Source: Opitutales bacterium
Lineage (GTDB): Bacteria > Verrucomicrobiota > Verrucomicrobiia > Opitutales > Oceanipulchritudinaceae
Reading direction: 5' to 3'
DNA length: 64,000 nt
NCBI GenBank assembly: GCA_016928295.1
Contig: JAFGLA010000086.1
Span: forward strand, 1 to 64,000
Shown here: positions 1-9,500 of the stretch, in pieces
Numbering within the stretch: the stretch's first letter is position 1
Layout: every line of letters starts with the position of its first letter
The notes under the pieces: generated by a model
The model's database searches: none
Seen by the model: only the letters and a program-made list of their open reading frames with translations
Told to the model about the DNA's origin: nothing
Translations under genes and position numbers: made by a program

Positions 1-1
1 C

Positions 2-715
2 TTGTCCAACGCTCAGGTCGCGCGCATTCTCGGCTCCAAGGCCATCATCGTTTCGAGCGGCGGCATCGGTAGGCCCGTGGACGAGATTGCGCTCAACAAG
101 TCGCTATTTGACAAATACGGCGTCGAAGTCGTCGGCGCGATACTCAACAAAGTGCTGCCAGACAAGTTGGAGATAGTGCGCGAGTACGCGGGCCGGGGTC
201 TTGCAAGGCTGGGCGTTCCGCTGCTGGCCGTCATTCCCGAGGAGAACAAACTCCGCTCCCCGAATTTCGGGCAGGTGGTGGAGGAGCTGCACGGGCGCTG
301 GCTGCACGCGGAGGAAACGGGCAAACTCCAGCGTATCGAAAAGGTGATAATCGGCGCCATGTCCGCGAAGGGCGTTGTGGATCACCTTCAGCCAGAGGTG
401 CTTATACTATGCCCGGGAGATCGGGAGGATGTCATACTCGCAGCCATGGCCGCAACGGCGATATTTGAGAAGCAGGCCGCCGCTGGCATCATGCTTACGC
501 ACGGAACTTTGCCCCACCCGAAGATGATGGATCTTATCGAACGCACGGGACTGCCTGTGGCCGTTTGCGATCAGGACAGCTACACGGCGGCATCTCGCAT
601 ATACTCCATGACCGTGAAGACCCAGCCGCAGGATACGGACAAAATCCCCCTGATACGAGATTTGGTCATGGGCAGCATGGACAAGGAGCTGCTTGCCAAG
701 GCGATCGGGCGCTAG
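2..715 (+). CDS. BioD-like P-loop/DRTGG-domain protein, 5' partial
   Basis: The reading frame is open at the left edge, so the N-terminus, including any Walker A motif, is outside the window; 237 residues are visible. The first third resembles the C-terminal part of a dethiobiotin-synthetase-like ATPase domain (GVEVVGAILNKV, then a proline-rich switch to PLLAVIPEE). The segment from about residue 110 (IGAMSAKGVVDHLQP, then LILCPGDREDVILAA) matches the DRTGG domain that is joined to phosphotransacetylases and to BioD-like ATPases. DRTGG is thought to be a ligand-binding or regulatory domain. No pta domain follows, because the gene stops at TAG after this domain. A role near acetyl-phosphate metabolism is inference only. 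Confidence 0.7.
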   Translation: MSNAQVARILGSKAIIVSSGGIGRPVDEIALNKSLFDKYGVEVVGAILNKVLPDKLEIVREYAGRGLARLGVPLLAVIPEENKLRSPNFGQVVEELHGRWLHAEETGKLQRIEKVIIGAMSAKGVVDHLQPEVLILCPGDREDVILAAMAATAIFEKQAAAGIMLTHGTLPHPKMMDLIERTGLPVAVCDQDSYTAASRIYSMTVKTQPQDTDKIPLIRDLVMGSMDKELLAKAIGR

Positions 716-792
716 GTATTCTTAATACCGGCAGCATTATGACGCTGGCAGCCCGACCGCTGTCGCGCTTTGGTCTGTACCGACTCCGTGCC

Positions 793-957
793 CTATGAGG
801 TCATTGACAGGCTGATCTTCCAGCCCACATACACGCCGAACACCGTTCCGGCGCACATCAGCAAAGTGGCGAGCGAAGGGTCGGACGAAAGGCGCTCTCC
901 AATCCACCAACCGACCCATCCCATAATGCTGGAACAGAGGATAATCATCCATTTCAT
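793..957 (-). CDS. small two-helix membrane protein (54 aa)
   Basis: A short ORF read directly from the sequence. It starts with ATG at 957 and ends with TAG at 793. The product begins MKWMIILCSSIMGWVGWWIG, and a second hydrophobic stretch (residues about 28-49, with GTVFGVYVGWKI) follows a short polar loop with ERLSSDP. The layout of two glycine- and tryptophan-containing helices around one charged loop is typical of very small inner-membrane proteins. It lies convergent with the preceding gene and divergent from the phosphatase-like gene at 1218. No function can be assigned. Codon-by-codon reading gives a clean membrane protein, whereas the two longer overlapping ORFs look random. Confidence 0.6.
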   Translation of the reverse strand: MKWMIILCSSIMGWVGWWIGERLSSDPSLATLLMCAGTVFGVYVGWKISLSMTS

Positions 958-1217
958 GTGTACACAAAATGCCTTTAATGCCGTTTAAGCGATTGTAAAG
1001 AACGCGAAACAAGTGCGAAGGCGGAAATTGTCAGAAAAGGCACAGTTACTCGAATGTTAGCTTGTCACATGAGTTTTCGTTATGTGAATGCCCCTTCACC
1101 GACAGCCCGAGAGCGATTTGTGTTTTGACAATTCGTAAACAAAGACTTGCCGTCATGCTATTTGCGATTCTATAGCAGTAGTTGCAAAAGCCCCTTGCAT
1201 TACCCCCTGTGTCCAGT

Positions 1218-2288
1218 ATGTCCGTTTCTCCATTCAGTCGTTTGCCTAATTATGTCGATCCCGAGCACGTTCGCGTCCTGCTGTGCAGGATGCAGGCGGC
1301 GTTGCGGGATTGTATCATCGAGGAGCGCAACAGTAAGCAAAATGACGAGCTTGCAGCCGTTGCGGAGCAGACGCCCGCAGACACCATCTACGCCATAGAC
1401 AAGGCCGTGGAACAGGTGGTTGTGGACTGGCTGGAGGCAAACTGGCCTTCCCGCTGGCCCATTCATCTAGTTATGGAGGGACTTGAAGAGCGGGGCACGA
1501 TTTTGCTTCCCAGTTCTTCAAAGACGGAGGCCGTGATGACGCTCATCATCGACCCCGTGGACGGAACGCGCGGCCTGATGTACGACAAGAGGGCTGCGTG
1601 GTGTCTCTCTGGCGTGGCGGCTGGCCCGAGCGATGTGGCGCGTGTGGAGCATATCGAGGTAGCCGCGATGACGGAGCTTCCAACGAGCCGTCAGTGGCGG
1701 AGCGACCAGATTAGCGCCGTCCGGGGCAGGGGATTGGTCGCTGAAAGCTGCGACGTGCGCGACCCTGCTCACCCGGTGCGTCCGGTGCGCATGATGCCAT
1801 CAAGGGCAAAGGATTACAGGCACAGCTTTGCTTCGTTCTCGAAGTTCTTTCCCGAAGGGCGCGTGATGACGGCCCAGCTTGAGGAGACCCTGTGGGAGCG
1901 TATCGTCGGCCTTGGAAGCTCTCCCTCGCCGGTGATTTTTGACGACCAGTACATCAGTACCGGCGGGCAGCTCTACGAGATAATGTGCGGGCACGATCGC
2001 CTTGTGGGCGACCTTCGCCCCTATGCACTGCGCGCCCTTGGGCTGGAGACGACGCTCGTCTGCCACCCATACGATATTTGCACCGAGATGCTGGCCCGCG
2101 AGGCTGGATGCATAGTGGAGCACCCGCTGAACGGCCCCGTCAGTGCGCCAATGGACACGACAACCGCCGTTTGCTGGGTGGCATACCCGAATGAGGAACT
2201 TGCCCGCATCGTCAGGCCCGTGTTGGCGGATCTGGTGCACGAGATCAAGCTGCTCGCCCCGCGCGGAATGGTGCGAAGGCCCGAGTAA
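1218..2288 (+). CDS. inositol monophosphatase family protein
   Basis: The product has 356 residues and a Li+-sensitive phosphatase fold. The second metal-binding motif is clear as IIDPVDGTRGLMYDKR (about residues 108-123); the acidic residue of the first motif is probably in MEGLEERG just before it. A late acidic/aromatic segment (CTEMLAREAGCIVE) sits where the third metal ligand of the family usually lies. The central part is longer than in plain SuhB-type enzymes (about 270 aa), and parts such as FDDQYISTGGQLYEIMCG look lineage-specific. The substrate is therefore unknown; a sugar- or nucleotide-phosphate is as likely as inositol phosphate. ATG at 1218 is preferred over the TTG at 1182. Confidence 0.75.
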   Translation: MSVSPFSRLPNYVDPEHVRVLLCRMQAALRDCIIEERNSKQNDELAAVAEQTPADTIYAIDKAVEQVVVDWLEANWPSRWPIHLVMEGLEERGTILLPSSSKTEAVMTLIIDPVDGTRGLMYDKRAAWCLSGVAAGPSDVARVEHIEVAAMTELPTSRQWRSDQISAVRGRGLVAESCDVRDPAHPVRPVRMMPSRAKDYRHSFASFSKFFPEGRVMTAQLEETLWERIVGLGSSPSPVIFDDQYISTGGQLYEIMCGHDRLVGDLRPYALRALGLETTLVCHPYDICTEMLAREAGCIVEHPLNGPVSAPMDTTTAVCWVAYPNEELARIVRPVLADLVHEIKLLAPRGMVRRPE

Positions 2289-2355
2289 ACGCCTCGCTCA
2301 TCGCTAGAAATTGTGAAGGTAGTCGCGCGGCGAGTGACAACGCTTGGCATTATCT

Positions 2356-3273
2356 CTAGCGAAGGCCCGGGCAGAGCTTTTCCATCAGCCTGTCGAGGTC
2401 CTCGTTGCCGTAATAGTCGATCACGATGCGGCCATGCTTGGGCGTGTGGCGCAGCGAGACATTCGTTCCGAAATGCGACTGAAGGCGCTTCTGGATGTCC
2501 TTGACGGCGACATCCTCCGCCTCCTGACGCTTGCGTGCAGCGTCTGCTCCACCACGGCTGCGCTTGAGGCCCTGCACGAGTCTTTCGGTGTCTCGCACGG
2601 AAAGGCCCTTTTCCACGACTCTGCGTGCGAGCATGGCGCGCTGTTCCTCGTTCTCAAGGCCGAGCAGTACCTTGGCGTGGCCAACTGAGAGCAGACCGCG
2701 GGAGATGAAGCCCTGCACGTCCCGCCCAAGCTGAAGCAGCCTGAGCGCGTTTGCCACGCTGGAGCGGGGCTTGCCAACACGTTCCGCCACCGCTTCCTGC
2801 GTCAGGTCAAAGTCCCGCATCAGGCTTGCGTAACCGAGCGATTCCTCAATCGGGTTCAGGTTTTCGCGCTGAAGGTTTTCGATCAGGGCTATGGCTGCGG
2901 CGGAGCTTTCCCCAACGTGCACGATGCGGCCCAGAATCGTCTTCATTCCAAGGCTCTGGCAGGCACGCCAGCGGCGTTCACCGGCTATTAGCTGAAAACG
3001 TTCGCCCACCTGACGAACCACTATCGGCTGAAGCAGCCCCTCCTGACGGATGCTCTCGGCAAGCTCTGCCACCTGCGCCTGTTCCATCTCGCGCCTTGGC
3101 TGATGGGGGGAGGCGTCAATCGTCGTAATGTCCAGCTCGCGAAAGCCTTCTGGGCTGGGAAGCGCGTCTTTGGGCTGGGGTGCTTCGGGAGCGGCTTCCA
3201 CGCCGTTTTGCGGAATGCCGCCAGCTATTAGTATATCCAGACCGCGACCGAGCCTTGCTTTCTTGATGGCCAT
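2356..3273 (-). CDS. parB: chromosome partitioning protein ParB
   Basis: The product has 305 residues, normal for ParB. It loads at parS sites, slides on DNA as a CTP-dependent clamp and works with ParA and SMC in origin segregation. Visible features are an N-terminal KKARLGRGLDILI segment typical of ParB, the CTP-binding box GERRWRA (98-104), ENLQREN (132-138), and a helix-turn-helix around 150-185 (LTQEAVAERVGKPRSSVANALRLLQL). The C-terminus (RIVIDYYGNEDLDRLMEKL) fits the dimerisation domain. The usual partner parA is not next to it, and no parS site was found in this window. It is preceded by the LysM gene on the same strand, 46 bp upstream, so the two may be co-transcribed. Confidence 0.95.
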   Translation of the reverse strand: MAIKKARLGRGLDILIAGGIPQNGVEAAPEAPQPKDALPSPEGFRELDITTIDASPHQPRREMEQAQVAELAESIRQEGLLQPIVVRQVGERFQLIAGERRWRACQSLGMKTILGRIVHVGESSAAAIALIENLQRENLNPIEESLGYASLMRDFDLTQEAVAERVGKPRSSVANALRLLQLGRDVQGFISRGLLSVGHAKVLLGLENEEQRAMLARRVVEKGLSVRDTERLVQGLKRSRGGADAARKRQEAEDVAVKDIQKRLQSHFGTNVSLRHTPKHGRIVIDYYGNEDLDRLMEKLCPGLR

Positions 3274-3319
3274 GTGTGTTTTTCCTGAAAAAATGGGGTT
3301 ATTAGGCGGATTACGGGGA

Positions 3320-3922
3320 CTATTGAGTTTTTTGAGGGATGAAAATCACCTGCCCGGGCATGAGTTTGGTCGGGTCGGAAATGCGGTTCGCGTTGATTAT
3401 ATCGTTGATCGACGCGTTGTTACGCCTCGCGATTCCCGAGAGAGTGTCGCCCTTTTGAATAGTGTAACTGATGCCGGTCTTGGGAAAATTGTCCGTGAAC
3501 ATTATGGCCGTAGTGGGCGCGCTTGGCGCAGCCGCAATGCTCGCCGCCTGTGCCTGAAGGGCCTGCTGGGTCTGCTGGGCTAGGCGTTCGATCTGCCTGC
3601 TAACTTCGTCAATAATTTCCGTTTTCTGTTCTCTTTGCGCCCGGGCCAGTTCTGCGCGAAGCGTGCTGATTTGCGCGTCAAGCTGGGCAAGCGTTGCGTA
3701 TTGAGCCGCTCCGGCCTGCTGGCTTTTGCCAAGTTGCGCCCTGAGTATGGCGTTTTCCCTTTGCACGGCCTCCACGGTCATGCTCATCTGGCCCATCTGG
3801 GTCTTTAGCTGGAGTACGTCCTGTTCCAGATCGGCAAGACGCCTCGCGTCCATGTTTTGTGCATGACTTGTGACTGCCGGAATGGCGAGTACGAGCAGGG
3901 AAAGAATGGCAATCGGCTTCAT
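3320..3922 (-). CDS. exported coiled-coil LysM protein
   Basis: The product has 200 residues and begins with a signal peptide (MKPIAILSLLVLAIPAVTSHA, cleavage expected after HA). A long alpha-helical coiled coil follows (about 25-125) with regular leucine and glutamine heptads. A single LysM domain closes the protein (ISYTIQKGDTLSGIARRNN to PGQVIFIPQ). LysM binds peptidoglycan glycan chains, so this is probably a periplasmic wall-binding scaffold, with no enzymatic domain visible. ATG at 3922 is chosen because the signal peptide starts there; an in-frame codon at 3976 adds 18 residues without signal character. It lies just upstream of parB. Confidence 0.8.
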   Translation of the reverse strand: MKPIAILSLLVLAIPAVTSHAQNMDARRLADLEQDVLQLKTQMGQMSMTVEAVQRENAILRAQLGKSQQAGAAQYATLAQLDAQISTLRAELARAQREQKTEIIDEVSRQIERLAQQTQQALQAQAASIAAAPSAPTTAIMFTDNFPKTGISYTIQKGDTLSGIARRNNASINDIINANRISDPTKLMPGQVIFIPQKTQ

Positions 3923-4035
3923 TGGCGGCACAGTTTCTAGAAACGCTATTCTGGCAAAGAGAGAAGGCAAGCGCAAGCACCACGGAGCTATTATGCGTCG
4001 AGAATTATAAACGCAGAGGCCGTTCCAAAAAATGG

Positions 4036-4075
4036 AGTTGGCCGGAATGGCTCTCTCTTTCCATTCCGGCCAACT
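4036..4075. repeat. perfect 15-bp inverted repeat, 10-nt loop
   Basis: AGTTGGCCGGAATGG at 4036-4050 is exactly complementary to 4061-4075. The loop is pyrimidine-rich (CTCTCTCTTT), and the 12-mer TGGCTCTCTCTT recurs directly at 4048-4059 and 4076-4087. No T-run follows on the strand of the nearest gene, so a simple terminator is unlikely. Confidence 0.6.
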
Positions 4076-4351
4076 TGGCTCTCTCTTGCTGTGTCCCCCC
4101 TTGAACGCGGACGGGCGTCCCTCTCAAGTGGCCCGATCCGTCTGGGGGTGCGAGGGCTATCCTGCCGTAGGATGCGCTCGAAACTGTGTTGGGAAGTATA
4201 GGTCCAAAAACGTTATTATCAAAGTAGCGTAGCAGTTGCACTTTCGCAAGCGACACACGTTAATTATGTGTAAGTCGTTGATTGCCCAAATAATGCGCTT
4301 ATGCCCATCCTCGCGCGGCCACATTTTTCTCTTCCGGTAGCATTTGTACGC

Positions 4352-4387
4352 AAACAACCCGCCCTCATGCTGGAAGGCGGGTTGTTT
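4352..4387 (-). terminator. purF rho-independent terminator
   Basis: Perfect 12-bp stem (AAACAACCCGCC at 4352-4363 with 4376-4387) and 12-nt loop, lying 23 bp beyond the purF stop codon. The A-rich left arm gives a GTTGTTTG tail on the minus strand. Confidence 0.8.
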
Positions 4388-4410
4388 ATTCAGAAAACTG
4401 ACACCTTGTC

Positions 4411-6357
4411 CTATTTGGCAATCGCGCAGGCGGGCTTGCTCCGGTCATAGGAGCGTCCGTTGCGTTTCTCGTAATAGTTAACGAAGGCAAGGTTCGCAAT
4501 CGTCGTGCCGCCCGGGGTGGGGTAGTTGCCCGTAAAATACCAGTCGCCATTGTGGTTTGGCAGGCACTTGTGCAGGGACTCAATCGTCTGGAACACGATT
4601 TTCAGCTCTCCATCCCAGGGAATGTCTTTTGGACGCAAAAGAGTGGAAATGTGAGCGGCGACTTCCACGTCGCCGAAAGGCTCGTATATGGCTTTTACGC
4701 AGTTGACTTGTTCTGCTGCGGGCTTGTCGAGTTCGGCGAGGCAGCGTTTGTAAGTGTTAGTAATAACTTCTCCCATGCCCCGCTTTTTTAGCAGGTCCGT
4801 TGCCGCCTGAAAGGCGATGAACTTGCCAAGCTCGCTCATGTCGATGCCGTAGCAGTCCGGGTAGCGGATTTGCGGCGCGGTGGAGGCCACGACTATGCGC
4901 TTTGCCTTGGTGCGTGAAAGAATCTTGATGATGGAGTCGCGAAGCGTGGTCCCGCGAACGATCGAGTCGTCCAGCACCACGAGGCTGTCCTTTTCGCTCA
5001 CGATGCCGTAGCTGATGTCGTAAACGTGGCTTACCATCTTGCTGCGGCCCTTTTCCTGACTGATAAAGGTGCGGAGCTTGATGTCCTTGTGCGCGATTTT
5101 TTCGCTGCGCGGCCAGTTGTTGAGGATGAGCTGGTCGATAAGGTCTTCGCTAAGAGTGCCGTTCTTTTGCGCCTCCATTATGGCCTGCTTGACCTCGTGG
5201 CGGCGGTTGATGCGAAGGCCCTCCAACATTCCGTAGAAAGCCGTTTCGGCTGTGTTTGGTATGAAGCTGAAAAGCGCGTGGTCAAGATCGTGCTCTATTG
5301 CGTCCAGAAGCTGCGGCATAAGGGCGCTGCCCAGAGCCTTGCGCTCCTGATAAATCTCCGGGTCGTTGCCTCGGGAGAAATAAATCCGTTCAAATGAACA
5401 AGGCGTTGGCGCCTGTTCTTCGGCAAAGCGGTCTATGTGCAAGGAGCAGTCGCTGCGAATTGTGACGACGCTGCCCGGGGTAAGCTCCCGGATTTCCTCC
5501 TTGTTCTTCTCGAACACCGTCATTAGCGGCACTCTTTCGGAGGCGAAGGCGATAAACTCCTCATCCTCGAACCAGAAACAGGGGCGGATGCCCTTGGGGT
5601 CACGCATTACAAAGGAATCGCCATTGCCCACCATGCCCGCGATTACGTAGCCCCCGTCCCACACTTCGGACGCCTTGCGCAGCACGTCCACCATGTCCAA
5701 CTCCTTGCCGATTACCTCCGGTATATGGTCCCCGGGGAGGCCCGCGTCGCGATGCTTGCGGTATAGGCCTTGGTGCTGTTCGTCCAGATGGAAACCGATT
5801 TCCTCAAGAACAGTCTGCGTGTCGGTGTCAAAGATCGGGTGCTGTCCGCGCTCGATGAGCTTCTGGTTCAGCTCGCAGGTGTTGGTCATGTTGAAGTTGC
5901 CAAGCACCATGAGGTTGCGCGTCGGCCAGTTGCTGCGGCGGAAATACGGGTGGCAGGAACTTTCGTTGAAATTGCCGCTCGTTCCGTAACGCAGGTGTCC
6001 CATCAGCACCTCTCCGCCGAACTCGAAGCCCTCCTTCACGCTTTGGGCGATGCTTGGCTCGATAAGGCCGTTACGCACCATTTTGTCGTAACGCTTGAGC
6101 TGCTTTTTGAAGAGCGTCGAAAGGGAATTGTCCTCAAGGACGCGCTCGCGGAACATATAGGCCTGTCCCTTGGGCATGTTTAGCTTCACACAGCCGATGC
6201 CGGCCCCGTCCTGCCCGCGGTTGTGCTGCTTTTCCATGAGCAGGAACAGCTTGTTGAACCCGTGCAGGGCCGTTCCATACTTCTTCTGATAGTATTCCAT
6301 CGGCTTTTTGAGCCGTATCAGCGCAATTCCGCATTCGTGTTGGATAAGGTCGCTCAT
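4411..6357 (-). CDS. purF: amidophosphoribosyltransferase, long type
   Basis: It catalyses the first step of de novo purine synthesis, transferring glutamine-derived ammonia to PRPP. The product has 648 residues, versus about 500 in Escherichia coli and Bacillus. A class II glutaminase domain starts at Cys9 (QHECGIALIRL), which implies removal of an eight-residue propeptide. Further glutaminase signatures are QHNRGQDGAG and GHLRYGTSG. The PRPP loop VVLDDSIVRGTTLRDS is near residue 460. The C-terminal extension of about 110 residues is shared, from memory, with long PurF forms of other phyla. ATG at 6357 gives the conserved N-terminus; the upstream 26 codons do not look coding. Confidence 0.9.
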   Translation of the reverse strand: MSDLIQHECGIALIRLKKPMEYYQKKYGTALHGFNKLFLLMEKQHNRGQDGAGIGCVKLNMPKGQAYMFRERVLEDNSLSTLFKKQLKRYDKMVRNGLIEPSIAQSVKEGFEFGGEVLMGHLRYGTSGNFNESSCHPYFRRSNWPTRNLMVLGNFNMTNTCELNQKLIERGQHPIFDTDTQTVLEEIGFHLDEQHQGLYRKHRDAGLPGDHIPEVIGKELDMVDVLRKASEVWDGGYVIAGMVGNGDSFVMRDPKGIRPCFWFEDEEFIAFASERVPLMTVFEKNKEEIRELTPGSVVTIRSDCSLHIDRFAEEQAPTPCSFERIYFSRGNDPEIYQERKALGSALMPQLLDAIEHDLDHALFSFIPNTAETAFYGMLEGLRINRRHEVKQAIMEAQKNGTLSEDLIDQLILNNWPRSEKIAHKDIKLRTFISQEKGRSKMVSHVYDISYGIVSEKDSLVVLDDSIVRGTTLRDSIIKILSRTKAKRIVVASTAPQIRYPDCYGIDMSELGKFIAFQAATDLLKKRGMGEVITNTYKRCLAELDKPAAEQVNCVKAIYEPFGDVEVAAHISTLLRPKDIPWDGELKIVFQTIESLHKCLPNHNGDWYFTGNYPTPGGTTIANLAFVNYYEKRNGRSYDRSKPACAIAK

Positions 6358-6502
6358 GCTGTCTTCCTGACGTTGCAAAAGTGCAACATGATGGGCGCGG
6401 GCGCAGCTTTCAACAATTTTGAGGCCCGCGGGCAAATCAGTTACCCGGAAAAGGGTTTATCACCCCATTATACCAAGTAATTTACAGGAGGATATCGGCG
6501 TA

Positions 6503-9500
6503 TTACTGCTCGATGCCGGCAATCAATTCGTCCAGCCGCTTTTCGGAAACGGGTCCGTTCGTGCCGAGATTCTGGGCGAAGACGGACACCTTGAATTCCT
6601 CCAGCATCCAGCGAAGATCTTCGATTCGGAATAGTTGCTGCGGCGTGTTCCGCTTTCGTGTCGCCAGCTTGTAGAGAGCCTCGGCATAGGGGCGCACCCG
6701 GTCGAGCTTCTTCGCGTACTTCACCCTGTCGATGCGCGCCTGTTCCGCCCTTGCCAGCATGGCCTTCAGGTAGCGCGGGAATTGTTCCAGACGCGAAAGC
6801 GGTGTGATTGCCATGAAATTCGCTGGCAACAGCGCGTCCAGCTCCTCGCGCATTCCGGCGTATGGGGCCTTGTGCAGGAGTATGGCGCGGCGCTGCTCGA
6901 AGATGTCCGCCAAGAGGTCCGTGAACTTCTGCGGCAGGCCGCGAAGACGGGTGGCGCTATCCTTGATGATTGCGTCGAACACGGTCTTTTTTAGCGGCAG
7001 CAGTTTCGCCGCTTCGGGGCGGAGAATCGCGCGCAGAAGCATGGCAATCGCGTCTGCGTGAAAGCGTTCCATCGGCATCAGGGTGGCGATGTCCGGCCCC
7101 GCGCGGCCAAGCTCGCGCTTGAGGTCGCGCTCGAACCACGCCATGTCCCGCCCGAGGGCCGTTTCTGCCAGCTTTTGGAACGCGGGGCCGCTCGCAGCGA
7201 GGGCTTCGGTGCGGCTGTGAAAGAGCTTTAGGGACACGCTGCCAGTCGGCGCTGCGGGAGCTTTCGCTGGCAGTCCGCTCGAAGAGAGCAGGGCAAGGTC
7301 GCTCAGAGTCGCAATCGGCCTGCCGCTCTTTGCGTTTGACGCGGGTGGAGGCGGCGTAGCTTTAGCACCTTTCGCCGGAGTATGCGGCGCTTTATCGCGC
7401 TCCAGTTCCAGCCCCGGCCATGCCTCCATGGGCACGCCCGCCACTTCCGTCAGCACGATAGTCTCCGGCTGGTCCGGGAAGCTCCACGCTGTAAGGCCGC
7501 CGCGCTCGAATTTGCGCCGCGCCTCGGTCCAGACCTTCAACTCGTCCGGCTCCTCGCGCATGGCCGCCTTGCGCTCCGCGATGCGCGCCGAATAAGTCTC
7601 CTGTAGCTTCTTCCAGTCCCTCTCCGCTGCGATGACTTTCTGCTCGGTATCCACGACCTGCACTCGCGGGCGCAAATGGGCGGGAATGTCCTCGTGGGGC
7701 CAGTCTTGCGGGCGCACGCGGATTTGGAACTGCTCCCACATCACGCGCGAAAGCTGCTCTGTGAGCGGCAGGGGCGAAGGCGAGAGTTTTGCCAGAATGG
7801 CAGCCGTTTTCTCCGCAATCGGGAACAGCGCCTTTCGTATGTCCTTGGGCAGGCCGCGCAGCAGTGCCTCGACGCGCTGCTCTATGTAGCCGGGCACCAT
7901 CCAGTCGAGCATTCCCGGCTGAAGGGCGTCAAACTGCGCGAGCGGGACGGACAGTGTAGCGCCGTCGTCTTCCTCCCCGGGCTTGTAAGAATAGGAAAGA
8001 GGCAACTTTTCCCCGCCAACGTCCACCGCGTCCGGGAAGTTTTCCAGCACGTTCTCGTCCGCCGGGTCGAGAAGATCCGTCTCGCTAAGACGCAAAAACT
8101 CGTCCTTGCCTCCGTGCTCCGCCTTGATGAACTTGCGAAGGTCTGGCACAGAGCCAATGCCAGATGGCAGGCGCTCTGCGTAGAAGTTGAACAGACGGTC
8201 GTCCATGCTCCAGAGCTGCCCCCGGCGCAGGCGCGTCTGGCGTTCCTCCACTTTTTCGCGCAGCTCCCGATTTGCCTCAAGGAAGGGCATCACTTCCGTC
8301 ACGCCGCCCTCTACAAGGCCGTTGCGGATGAATAGCTCCGTTGCTTCGGCGGGCTTGAGCGGAGCGAGGTTCACACGGCGGCGGTTGATTTCCAGCCCGT
8401 AGAGAAAGCTCTTTTCCGTGCAAACGGCCCGCTGGCCGCGCTCGTCCCAAGTCGGGGCCTCGTGCGTGTGGCGGATCAGGTGCGCGCCAAGCTGGAGAAT
8501 CCAGGGGCTTTCGATTGCGGCGCAGGTGCGGGCGTAGAGCCGCGTCGTTTCCATCCACTGCGCTGCCATTATCCACGCCGGAGTGCGGGCCCCGGATACG
8601 CCCGAAGGCTTCATCTGGCCCTTGTTCTTCTTGCGCTCGTCTTTGGCGCTCTTCTTGTCGAACAGGGAGCTGCCCGGGAAGAGCATCGCCGCACGGTTGT
8701 GCGTAGCGGTAAAATGATTACCTTCGTCGCGGCGGGCAATGTTGCCCAAGAGGCCCGAAAGCAAGGCGCGGTGAATGGAGAAGTATTCAGCGTCGGATCC
8801 CGCCTCCCGATACTCGCCCATTTCCTTCATTGTCTGCGAAAGCTGGCTGTGGATGTCCATCCATTCGCGCATTCGCAGATACGATAGAAAGTGCGACTTG
8901 CAGAACTTGCGAAGCTGCTTCTGGCTAAGGCGCTCTGCCTCGGTATCGTAGGCTTTCCAGATGTTGAGCAGGGCGAGGAAGTCCGAACGCTGGTCGTCGA
9001 ACCTCTTGTGCATCAGGTCCGCCGCGTCGCGGGCCTCCTGCGGACGCTCGCGCGGGTCCTGGATGGAGAGGCCCGCCGCGATGACGAGCACTTCCTTGAG
9101 ACAGCCTTCTTTCACCGCTTCGAGCAGCATTCGCGCCACTGTGGGGTCCACGGGAAGGCGGGCAAGGCGGCGGCCAAGGCCCGTAAGATTGTGCCCTTCG
9201 TCAAGTGCGCCAAGATCCTGCAACAGCTCGTAACCGGCGCGAATGGCACGCTCTTGCGGCGGGTCGATGAAGGGGAAGCTCTCCACTTCGCCAAGGCGGG
9301 CCGCTTTCATGCGCAGGATGACGGCGGCGAGGTTTGCGCGGCGTATTTCCGGCTCCGTGTAGCGGGGGCGCCCTTCGTAGTCCTGCTCGCTGTACAGGCG
9401 TATGCAGATGCCTTCGGCAACGCGGCCGCAGCGGCCCTTGCGCTGGTCCGCACTGCTTCGCGAGACCGGCTCCACGGGCAGGCGCTGGGTGCGTGTGGCG

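Larger units (their letters stand above)
3923..4410. other. 488-bp intergenic region with nested hairpins
   Basis: There is no credible gene here. It holds the purF terminator (4352-4387), a perfect 15-bp inverted repeat (4036-4075), and between them a set of nested complementary segments (4096-4148) plus ATCCT/AGGAT at 4159-4173. Transcription of the LysM gene from an upstream promoter would place all but the terminator in its 5' leader. Confidence 0.6.

Noticed and set aside
1125-1153. TTGACA before the inositol-phosphatase-like gene
   Set aside because: There is no acceptable -10 box at 16-18 bp.
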